From the NCBI GenBank assembly GCA_030340625.1, contig JAOPHQ010002866.1, positions 122,001 through 186,000 of the forward strand: a stretch of DNA of 64,000 nt, given 5' to 3'. Below, in pieces: positions 36,338-48,200 of the stretch. The position numbers and the translations under genes are program-made. The notes beneath the pieces are model-generated. The model ran no database searches. It was given only the letters and a program-made list of their open reading frames with translations, and had not been told where the DNA came from. Each line of letters opens with the position of its first letter. Position 1 is the stretch's first letter. The DNA comes from Merluccius polli (lineage: Eukaryota; Chordata; Actinopteri; Gadiformes; Merlucciidae).

Positions 36338-39300
36338 CCTGAATTACCACATCATTACATCCAACTTGAGAGACAGTCCCCCAATCAGGTAAGCTGAATA
36401 GTGCTCAAACACACACGCCTTCTGGACATTCTGCCTGTAATAGGCGGCCAAATATCCTTCTGCTATACAGTTGGTCACATGCTGCAGGATGAAAATGAGA
36501 ACTATGATACTCTGAGCATGTTGAAATACTCTCGCGTTGAAAGCGTTGTAGGACATGTGTCATGGACGAGGAAGTGCTGATTCATTTAGTTGAAATTAGG
36601 AGTTATCTCGTCGGACGCTCGCTTGCTGTTAGGACAGGGGGTCTGTGAGTGTCAGGGCTGAACCATAATGGTAAACTAATCATATTGCAATTATTTTGAC
36701 AGATATTGCGATATTCACTATTAGCAGATATTCATTAGTAGGAATGATCAATTTTGTATCACAATTTTCATTTTTACTGAAAAAACTATTAAAATCATGA
36801 TGTGACATTTGTTGTTACATCATGTTGTTTTGTTTTGTTGTTTTCTTACATCTGGAGAAACAAAATGAGGGTGAGTCAACTGTGGAAATAGGTAACATCT
36901 CCTCTACGATATACCCAGCGACAAGCTTCTTCAGATCTTGTCCACTGAACGTCTCTCCACCGTGTCCTGCTCTGAAATCCAGTTTCTGTTGTTTAGCCGG
37001 AGTGCAAGCATCACTGGCAGTAGAGGACACCCTGTCAGCACCAGCATTTTTTTGACAAGTTTCACATCGCAGTGCTCTTGTATCAGATGGTTTGATAAGT
37101 TAGATATATTATTCACGGTTGAAAGATTTTTGCTGCCCGCACAAAGTTTACAACGGACGACAATGTTTTTTTTTATCTTTGACTGAGACAAACTCCAAAA
37201 AATTACAATACTTTCAGCTGTTGAAAGTATGCCTATCTCCCTCATCCTCCATCCTTCGTTTAGCTTTTTGGCTAAACCTCGTAGCCAACATGCCCTGACC
37301 TGCCGCGTGTAAACCTTGTCATAAGAGTGCCTACCTAGGACAAAAAAACGAATCACGTTCTGGTAACGCAGTAATGCAGTGTTAGATTTTTTTATTGTCC
37401 TTGTTCAACAAAGTTAACAACAAAATTAGGTTTAGAGCATCATCACCACCGCTGGCATACAAGTACATATATTAATAATAACAATAATCCAAAAGTGCAA
37501 TAGTGCTAGTGCAGTTTAAATGTCAACTGTCCAGTTATGATTACAATGGGTGAGAGGAAAGAGAATGAGGTGCAGCAATGCAAGTCCAGTCCATAGGTAT
37601 TGTGATGTGTGAGTATATCGGATGAGTGGTAAGGATGGGGGGGGGGGGGCTGTAGTCCTGAAATAGATGGTAAATAGTGTACAGTGCAGCAATGCAGTCC
37701 AGTTCACAGTTATTGAGTGGGAGTTATAGTGGGAGTTATGTCCCCGAGGGGTTGGGTTGGGGTGGGGGGCAGGTTGTTCATTCAGCAGTCTGACAGCCTG
37801 TGGATAGAAGCTGTTGGTCAGTCTGCTGGTCCTGGAGCAGATGGAACGGTATCTTCATCCAGAGGGCAGTCGCTGGAAGAGATGGTGCGCTGGGTGGAAC
37901 TGGTCCTGTAGGATGTTGTTCACCCGGCGTAGGCAGCGGGAGGTGAAGACTGTGGAGATCTCTGGGAGGCTCTTCCCAATGATCCTCCCCGCAGCCTTGA
38001 CCACTCTGTGGAGGGTCTCTTTTTCTGCCCTGGTGCAGCTGGAGAACCACACCAGTAGTCCGTAAGTCAGTACACTCTCTACTGCGCAGTGGTGGAAGTT
38101 AACCATCAGTCCCTGTGGTAGTTTTGCCCGTTTAAGTTTCCGTAGGTAGAAGAGGCGTTGTTGTGCCTTACCCACGTCAGAGGTGATGTTAGTCCTCCAG
38201 GACAGGTCGTCGGCCACAGTCACACCCAGAAACTTGAAGTTGGACACCTCCTCCCCTCCGATTAGGAGTGGAGAGTGGCTGAGGTGTCTGGCCATGTGGA
38301 AATCGATGATCACTTCCTTGGTCTTGGTGGTGTTGAGAGCCAGGTTGTGATCACCGCACCACTCTACCAGTCTCTCGGCCTCCCTCCTGTATGAGGTCTC
38401 ATCATTTCCTGTGATGAGGCCAAGTACTGTCTGAGGGGCCCCGGTGTTCATGGGCAGGGTGGGGGAAACGTGCTTGGTGTGTTAGAAAGTCCAAAATCCA
38501 GTTGCATAATATGGTGTTCAGGCCAAGTTTGTGTAGTTTGCTGTGTAGCTTGTTTGGCAGGATAGTGTTGAAAGCTGAACTAAAGTCAACACAAAGGAGT
38601 CTCCCATATGTGCTCAAGATGTTCTAGTAGAGCGTGTAACACAATGGCAATGGCATCCTCTGTTGACCTGTTCTTCCGGTAAGCAAACTGATTATGATCT
38701 AATGATGGCGGTATGGAGGCTTTAATGTGTTTCATCATGACCAGTTTCTCAAAGCATTTTGCAACAATAGGGGTGAGTGCCACAGGCCTGTAATCGTTCA
38801 GACCTGCAACATTTGGTTTCTTGGGAACCGGGACTATTGTTGCTGCCTTAAAGGGGAACTTGGCAACTCTAGCCATTTCTTCACTGGTTTTCACTTTTGT
38901 GGTCGCATGTTTTCTCAACGAGCTCCCCCTACAGGTCTGGGACGTATATTACACAACACTGTCGTAAAAAAACTCACTTGCAGCACCCTCCTCCCCCTTT
39001 CTACCGCTGCTCATGTGCATTTGTTGCCGGACTTTTTCGTGTGGCGCGATGTCTACCGAGGTGTGTAATAAATTATACACTGATAGCCGGCGTGATTAAC
39101 CGTTATTGAGGGGGGCGTGCTTCAATGCGGGTCTTGTATGCTAGCTTGGCAGATCTGATTTTCAGGTCCAATCTCGCCGCGCTGTATGCATTGGTGTCAC
39201 CGTTTCTGTACGCTGCATTCCTGGCTTGTAATAATGATTGGACTTTTGGTGTCATCCAGGGTTTAACGTTTGGGAAGACACGGATCTGCTTCCAGGATGT

Positions 39301-42300
39301 AACAATATTCACATAAAAAATGATAGCACTCAGGTAGCACATTTCACATTACGATGGAAAGAGTGAAGTACAGACTTTAAGTCGGCATGATTAAAATCCC
39401 CCGCCGCAATAAAGATACTGTCGGGATGTGCCACCAGGCTTTTGTTTACAATGTCCTGTAGCCTAGCTAGTGCTAGCTTAGCATTGGCGTCGGGTGGAAT
39501 GTAAACAGCACAGATGATGTAAACAGAAGAGAATTCTCTTGGTAAGTAAAACGGTCTGCATTGGAGCAGCAAAAATTCCACGTCAGGGCAACAATGTTTG
39601 CCAACAACTGTGACATTGGTAGGCTACACCACGAGTCATTGGTATAGATACACAGACCTCCTCCTTGCTTCTTACCCAGCTGTTCTGTCCGCTCGGTAGG
39701 CAGTGCGGCCAGCTAGCTCAATAGCCAAGGCCGGGGTCTTGCTATCCAGCCAGGTTTCCGTAAAAATTAAGCTGCAGCAGTTCTCGATGTGTTTTTGTGT
39801 AGCTAGTTCCAGTCCATCTCGTCCATCTTGTTACGGATCGAACGGGCATTCGAGAGGAAGATGGTAGGAAGTGGAGGTTTGAATGGGTTACCTTTGAGCC
39901 TAGCCCACACACCTCCGCGTTTTAAGGTATGTGGTATGGGGCATTATAGAGGCTTTACTACCCTTAACCGTCTCAACAAAATAAGTTAATTATTACGCTC
40001 TTCTACAGAGGAGGCTGAAACAATTGAAGGAGTAGGGTTTACGAGTCGATCAATGGTGCTAAACAGAACTCTAGAATTATTATTTTTTGCAGCTATAAGG
40101 TTTGGAGAACACTTAAGTCTTTAATTTAAAAAATTTTTGACTAATGAATTCTCTTCTTAGTTGGCGTGTATCCTCACTTACCCAAGGGGATGGGTTTCAC
40201 TAGCACCTTGACCATGCCCTAACAGGTAGTGATGGATTTCATGATTTGTTTGCGCGAATCAGTTCGCGTCGTTCAGTTCGCCAAAAAGAGTCGTTTGTTC
40301 GTTCGTTCGTTCGTTCGTTCAGTCGTGTTTCCGGTAGCGGTGAATCATTCACTGAGTCGTTCAGACTCAGCTCCTCCCTCCGTCCCTCATTCTCATTCGT
40401 GAATCGCGAATGCCAGCCGAGTCGGTCAGACTCCCTCGTTCACAACATTCAAACGAATCACGAATGCAGTTCTCAGCTGAGTCGGTCTTGGTCAGACTCC
40501 CTCGTTCTCATTTACTAACTGATCACGAAATCACGATTCACAATCGTGCAATGGTGCAAATGGTTATCAATCAACACAACATTAAATAAGTTCCTTTCAG
40601 CTGAGGAGCGCTTCGTGTTCGGAATCGGGATATTGTTGCCCGGGCCCCGCACGTCAGCTCGAGGTTGATGGTGTTAATAAATGTGTGAATAATAGCAAAT
40701 ACAACATTGTGTCTGTCTGGTTGAATATGTTAACATATGTATTTAATTTTTATGTAACAGATTTATTTAATGTATGCATAATGACATGTCAGGATCAAAA
40801 TGCCCCATTCCCCCAATTCAAGGTAAAGTTAGACAAACCAAACGCAGTGGGATGCGGGGGGGGGGGGGGGGGGGGGGCGTAGTAGATTATTGGCTGTTTA
40901 ATATATCAGCAAGATAATAGACTTGATTTAGCAATGATGAGTTTAAAAGTTAATGATGTACAGTTGTGTTTATTCTGGGCATATTTTATTTACTATTGTG
41001 AAGATGGCCATTGGCCACCCCCACTCAAGATCAAGATCCACCAAGGTGGGGGTCCCGGCCGGGTCGCGTGCAACGAGACAGATTGACGAGACATTCAAAT
41101 ATTGTATTAATCTGGCATGACACAGAAAATACAAAGACAGCATGCATTTACCATTTCACTGATATTTAAATGTAAAAGGCACGATTGGCTGGCTCTCGTG
41201 AGTCGTGACGTCTCAGTCCTCGAGTCAATCACAGTCAGCGAACGACTCGCGACTCGCGAATCAGCGTCGCGAATCAGCAGCGCGTCAGCGACTCAGCGAA
41301 CGAGACGAACGACGACGAACGAGTTGAACGAGAGCGGCGAATGAGGTCAGTTCGTTCACTTTAAAGAGTCGTTCGTTCGAACTGATTCGTTCGTGAACGA
41401 GCCATCACTACTAACAGGAGCAATGTAATATAAATCTGATAAACATGAAAAATTGAATTGATGAATCAAATAATTTACATCATGAATTGAGTTAAGCTAC
41501 ACTGAGTAGAAGAAACAGAGGAGAAATAATCAGCAGATCTCCCATTAAGGATGCAAGAGGGGGACTGAGCAGCTACTTGAGAGTCAATATCAAACAAGAC
41601 AGTTTTGTGATCAGAGACAAAATCTACAGCTGTTCCTTTATCCCCTCATGCTCAGACTCCAGGGAAGTGAAGAAGAGTTGTAAACGCTAGTAAGTTCGGT
41701 TGTTACATGTCTGTAAAGGCCCGCTTGTTTATTTAAAGTTTATTAATATTGAACGCCTGACCAAAATGCACCAAATTCGACACTGCACGGCCTTTGGTCC
41801 CCAACAATACACCCGCCAAGTGTGAAGTAGGTCGGATGATTGGTTCTCGAGATATGCGAAGGATATTTATACATACGTAGAGACATAGATTCCTTGCTTT
41901 TTAGTTAGAATCTCACTAAGACTAGGGCATCAACGTGGGATCATCTAACTGTTAGATGATCCCACGGTGATGCCCTAGTCTTTCTCAACGCTAAACTAAA
42001 ATTATTATTTTGCATTGGCAGTATCAGTATCAGTATTTGTAAGTTAAATATGTACTACATTATAAAAAAGGTGTGACTATGAGATAAGGAAATAAAATAA
42101 ATGTTTTACAGAGAGGTGCACATTGAATCAAATATTTCCCAGCTGCAATTTAATAATTACCTGCATCCCAACATATGTAGAAACTTTGGATTGGAAAATA
42201 TTTGTTTCCCCCTATTATATACTAAGTGACATATATATTATGTAATGTTAATTTAAAAACATACAAGCAACATTTCTATGTAATAACAACTTAAACAAAG

Positions 42301-43717
42301 CACTGTAACTCCGCTTAGCGTCTCCAAAGGCAGCTAAACAAAACCAGAGAACACAGCTTTTTCCATGGCTTCCCATTAACTTTTTCAAGTTATGGAAAAA
42401 ACACACAGCCCATAACCCAGGATATTTGTTTTTAAGATGTATAAATCACTTCCAAATTGTTTTATTTATGACTGCATGTATTATCTTGCTTATAAATCAT
42501 ATTTATTTAACGTAGTAAGCAGTAAGCAATCACACTTGAAACAACTGTTAGCAGTTACCAACCGCTATAACCTGTACTATAGACGCTGTCCACATCATAA
42601 AGCAAGTCTTAATTGTTCCAAAAATGTAAAAAATTAATTTTGATCAAAAGTGAAGAACCCTTTTGCCTTTAAAACACACCATTGAAATCCCTGTCTATAG
42701 CAAACTCTGTGTGCTATAGATGTGTGATATTGTGTTTTACAGTAGTAGGCTGTCATCTGAACTAAAGTGTCTTCTCTCTTTTCAACGCAGAACGTATCTG
42801 AAGTGTTGAAGAACACCCTAAATAAGTTGTGCTGCAAATCACAAGAAACTCAAAATGACTCATGCTACATGTTGCAAAGCTGTTTTTTCCAAGTGAGCAA
42901 GAGAGTTTTTAATTTGTATAAATCACTTCCAAATTATTTTAGTTATGACTGCATGTATTATGTAGCTGATTAATAATATTTACAAATATTTATAGGCCTA
43001 CAAACATATTTGTTAAAGTCACTTAAACTTTATATTAACTCTGTAACTTTGTACTTCACTTGTTTTTTCTCCTACCAAAGGTAGAAAATTGCACCAACAA
43101 TTCTGAACCTTCTGAGCAGATTGAAATGGTTTCTCTGCAGCGTTTCTACTGTATGATCTCAAATGTGACAAATTCCACACCTATTGCAAGTAAGTAGTAA
43201 GCAGTAAGCAATCATACTTGAAACAACTGTTAGCAGTTACCAACCGCTATAACCTCTACAATAGACCCTGTTCACAGTAGGAAAACTAGGTAGGTCGACT
43301 GTATTTTGATGAAATACAAAATACCAATAATTTTGGCTATTACAAAGAGTAGACTAGATGCGTATAACTGATGGGTAAAATCAAATGTATGTAGTAATGT
43401 TCAAGAAAAATAATCACGACTGCTACAGGTTATTTAATGAAGTGTTATGCAGTGTTGGTCTTGTTATATATAGCCTAATAAATCCCTGATAACACAATTA
43501 CATAACAGGTATAAACCTATTAGATATTGTAAAAGTGGAGACAATCGGTCCACTGCAGAAAGAACCTGTCGCAGAAAGACCGGTGTGGAGTATGCGGTGG
43601 GGTTATTTATTGGTTTTCTTTTTCTCTTTTTTTCCTTTTAAACAGAGTGCAAAAGCAGAGGTGAGTGATGTATTTTTCTCTTCGGCTTTTCAGTGTGTAT
43701 GATCTCACAACACCTGC

Positions 43718-43783
<66 letters not shown>

Positions 43784-45263
43784 AACGAGTGTGGCTAGGG
43801 GCATGAATGAAGCCAACCTGCAAAATTATCTATCATCATTTATTCCTGTAGAAGACAACAAAAACACATAACTCATCTTCATCTGTCTTTCGGTACCTCG
43901 ATTCCCTCAACAAAGACAAACGGCACAGTCCACATCCACAAGAGTAAACAGGAAAACACTTGACATGCAACAAATGTCCCTTAAACCATGGGCTAACCAA
44001 AACTATACAAAAAGTGAGACACAGTAACATCTGGTGGGGAAAGTAAAATGTTGTCTAGGGTGGAATGGATTAACAGAGACAGCGAAAATGATAACATTTA
44101 ACAAAGAAAAACACATACCTGTAGAAGACAACAAAAACACATAATTCGTCTTCATCTGTCTTTCTGTACCTCAACTCCTAAACAATGCAAAATGTACAAT
44201 GCGCGCCATTAATTACATGGCACCAGGCGACACGCCTTAAATGGCGCCAAAAAAAGGTGAAAAGAAAATGTCTAGAAAACTTATAAAAGTAATCAAAAAC
44301 AACAGAAAACAGTTGGGTAATGTAATAAAAATGAGAGTAAAAAAATATGTAACAAAGACTATAACTTAAATACATCAATTTATTTAAAAAAAAGTAATTT
44401 AACGCAGCAACATTTCTACATACAACTTACCCTCAACAAAGCCTCACGGCACAGTGAGGGGAAGACGAAAGGAGCTATGGAAACCCAGGAGGTACAAAAA
44501 AGGCGAAGTAAAAAGGGAAAAGTAATTTCCACAGAAATTATTAGAAATAACGGTGAATAAAATCTCAATTAGATAAAATTCACAAATATTATTAAACGAT
44601 AAATAAAATGTACCAATTCGGAAATAATTATTAATTCATCACATTTTTAACTCTGTTACACGTGTGTATGTGTGTGTGTTTCTGCGTGTGTGTGTGCGTT
44701 TGCTTGAAGGGGTGTATATGTATATCCTTGTGTGTGTTTGCCGGCAAGTTTTTCTGTACATTTTCTCTGACTCTTTTTGCTGACAAATTGCCTCACTGTC
44801 TCACTGTTTTATCTCTGGTTCTTTTTAGAAATTGTCTATAAGTGCATGCTGAAACCTACAGAAACAGGTACGCATTCTACTGTGCATAGTATCCATACTT
44901 AGAGAAACAAAAATTCAATATGGTGCTTTCACCAATCGCCGTAATCAGTCGGTCGCATGACTCATGAGCTGTGGGAAATATTCTCTCTTCTCGAAAAAGG
45001 AACAGCCGAATGTCAAAATAAACACTTCTTTCAATAAGAGGTGAAATGAGATGTCAATCAGCATCAAACTGCATCAAACAGCATCTTCGGCACTCGGCCT
45101 GTGGCCTCGTACCTACGACCAAATCACAGCCATGCTGATATTCAGTATAACAGCGCTCTCTCTTGTGTGATATTGCTTAATTATTTTATGTATTTCTTTG
45201 GCTTTATCCATTTAGTTTCACCTTCACCATTTCCTCGAGTAACCACAATAGAAGCAGCAGCAG

Positions 45264-45294
<31 letters not shown>

Positions 45295-48200
45295 GACAAC
45301 GACAACAACAGAGAAAGCAGCGGCATTACAAGCCACAAACACAACTCAAGAGAACCCCAATCCCTGTGAGCAATCCTACTGCTTCCGTTCAAATCACATA
45401 CCTCCTACCCTTTGCACCGGCCTCATGTCATTGGCAATGCACCATATTACAGCGGTAGGAATGTCTAGGCTTTGTCTGCCACTGTTTCCTGCATGCATGC
45501 TTCTACGTGTTGCAGATGTCACTCTCACAAGTGTCTCTTCTGATTATTCTTGTGGTCATGTCCTCCAGCCTACTACAAAGATGATACCTCAAGGTGCACA
45601 GGTGAGATGGAGTTTGACGTCCGGGTCCTGTGATCTACAATTTGCCCTGCTCTGTCCTTTTTTGGTAATGACATTCCTATCTGATCTGTTCTAGTGACTG
45701 TATATGTGCTGGTGTTCCTACTAGTCCTCACAAATGCTGCCTGGGCTGCCTTCCTCTACCAAGGAAAAAAGGAGCGCCAGAATAGGGTGAGTGTTTCCAT
45801 TATTGTTATTTTTTAACTTTTCATCTGATCTGGTCCAGTGGACACTCACACACATAGTGTAAATGAAAAGAAAACATCCAGTTTATGCTTGAGCTCACTT
45901 TTTTTAACTACGCAAAGGGTGGGTTGCACCAACCTAGATTACATTTTCACCTGGATAAAATCTAGGTTTAACTATTAATCCTGTTAAAACTTTAATCCTA
46001 GTTTACAAATAATCAGGGGTATATTTAAACCACAATTGATTTAAGTTTTAAAGGGCCCCTGTTTGACCACCAGATGTGAGCCATTACAAGCCATTTCAAA
46101 ATTGTCATGTGACTACCCTCTAATTACATCACAAGTGGGAGTGTCCACCCAGATGATGGATAGATAAGCCTTACAGTTGTTACAGTCCTCTGGGTGGGCT
46201 GGTAGACTGATCTAATCATCATATATGCCAAAGAAGCCAAAGAAATACATAAAATAATTAAGCAATATCACACGAGAGGGAGTGCTGTTATACTGAATAT
46301 CAGCACGGCTGTGATTCAGTCGTAGGTACGAGCAATACAAATTTGTTTTCCTGGCTAATGAATATTTTACTTTGAATGAAGTGGTCTGACTGATGGTCTG
46401 AAATACTAAGTAATCTTGTCGAAATTAAGTCTTGCATCTATTGTTGTTTGATTTCACAGAAATTGGCAAAATGTCTTAACACAGAGGAAATCCCATTAGG
46501 CCAAGTTCTACTGCAGCTGCAGGTAATATTAGTGAAATCCCTCGGATCCATACTGACTCTATTGTTCTATCGCAAAGTCTCACTGACAAGCTCCACTGAA
46601 GACACACTGGGTCCAATGAGACTAATAAACCCTTTTCCCAGAGGTGTCATCATAGGACAAACACAGTGGGGCAATTGCTCGCAGCCGTGGCCTACTGGTT
46701 AAGGTTTCGGGCTTGTAACCGGGTTGCCGGTTGCCGGTTCGATCCCCGAGCAGTCCACGGCTGAAGTGCACTTGAGCAAGGCACCTAACTTGCTGCTCCC
46801 CGAGCGCCGCTGGTTGGGCAGGCAGCTCACTGCTCTGGGTTAGTGTGTGATTCACCTCACTGTGTGTTCACTGTGTGCTGTGTGTGTTCACTAATTCGGT
46901 TAAATTGGGTTAAATGCAGAGAAACTATTTTCCCTCACGGGATCAAAAAAGTATATATCCTATCCTATCCTCTGTCGCTAGCTTAGCCACTTTTTAGAGT
47001 TTAACACGGTTTTAAACTCGTCGGTGACGCAAGAAGTCACGTGACGTCTTAAGCTCCATTGCTGTATCGTATGTACCTGTGGTTTAACCTGCAGCTGCGT
47101 TTTACCTTGATCTCAATTGCTGTGTCTTCAGAGAAATTCACATCAGACACTAGAGGCGTATTTTGTGCGTGTTAGTCTAGTCTCGAAACGGACATGGTTT
47201 TAGAGGAGACTAAACCAGTTTGCAGGATGAAACAAGGCTCCATTATAACCGACACACACAGAATTAGTTTTATTAATTATTATTAGTAGTATTAATAATA
47301 ATGTATGATACATTTACACCGCTCAGCAATAGCATTACGCGCTTCAACTTTCAAGCGCTTCCATAAATTCTTTAAATGTGCCGGGCTGCTCGGTCTCCTG
47401 CTGGAAGATCTGCTGTTACATGTGTTGGAGAGATCATCCCAAACAGACTTTTTTCGGAGCGTGGTGGTGGTGTCTTTCCTCGCGTCTTCCACCGTGTCCA
47501 CAACACCTCGAATGCAGTACAATAAATATAACTTCTGCTCGTTATAGTTCTCTATCCGAGACATGTTCATCGTGTCAGGGGGATATGCAGCAACAATTTT
47601 GGCGGCCCCCATAAACATTACGTGGTGCGCGGTTGTTGACGGGGGGGGGGGGGGGGGGGGGGGGGGGTGCTGCGCGATTGTTGACGGGGGGGGGGACAAG
47701 TAATTGATTGATTGACGTAGGTGAGGGCAGATTCAGATTCCAGACTCAGATTTCCACAAAAAGTAGGCTAGACTATTTCATAATATATTTCAACATTATT
47801 TGCGTTTTATTATATTAAAGTTCACTTTACATTCCCATTAAGTTTTTGTTGGTAATTATAGCACAAAATGCATCCAACATTAAGATAAGACTGCGTCTGC
47901 TGGAGTATAACGAGAAATCAGAGTACTTCCGGTTTAACCCGAGTTTAACTAGGAATCAGCTGATCCTGTGTCGGTCAGTACACAGCAATCAGGTTTAACT
48001 TTGTGCGCAGCTGCGTGTTAAACTCCAAAACCTCCGTTTTAAGGAGTGCGGTTTTAAACCGCAGCACAGCTAACGCAATGCTAACTGACAGAGCAATTGC
48101 CCCAGTATATATAATAAAAATAACAATAACTATTATTATTATATATTTGTATTATTATTTATTATTTCATTATTGATGTATACACCAATCTTCTATTCTA

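Larger units (their letters stand above)
46668..48103. mobile_element. PIF/Harbinger-type element with Myb-like ORF
   Basis: Inverted termini GGGGCAATTGCTC (46668) and GAGCAATTGCCCC (ending 48103) are flanked by AGT on both sides (46665-46667, 48104-48106), a 3-bp duplication. The left terminus is split by a SINE (46681-46970), after which it resumes with TCTGTCGCTAGC. The element carries a Myb/SANT-like ORF but no DDE transposase. It sits in the last intron of the flt3lg candidate. Confidence 0.75.
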
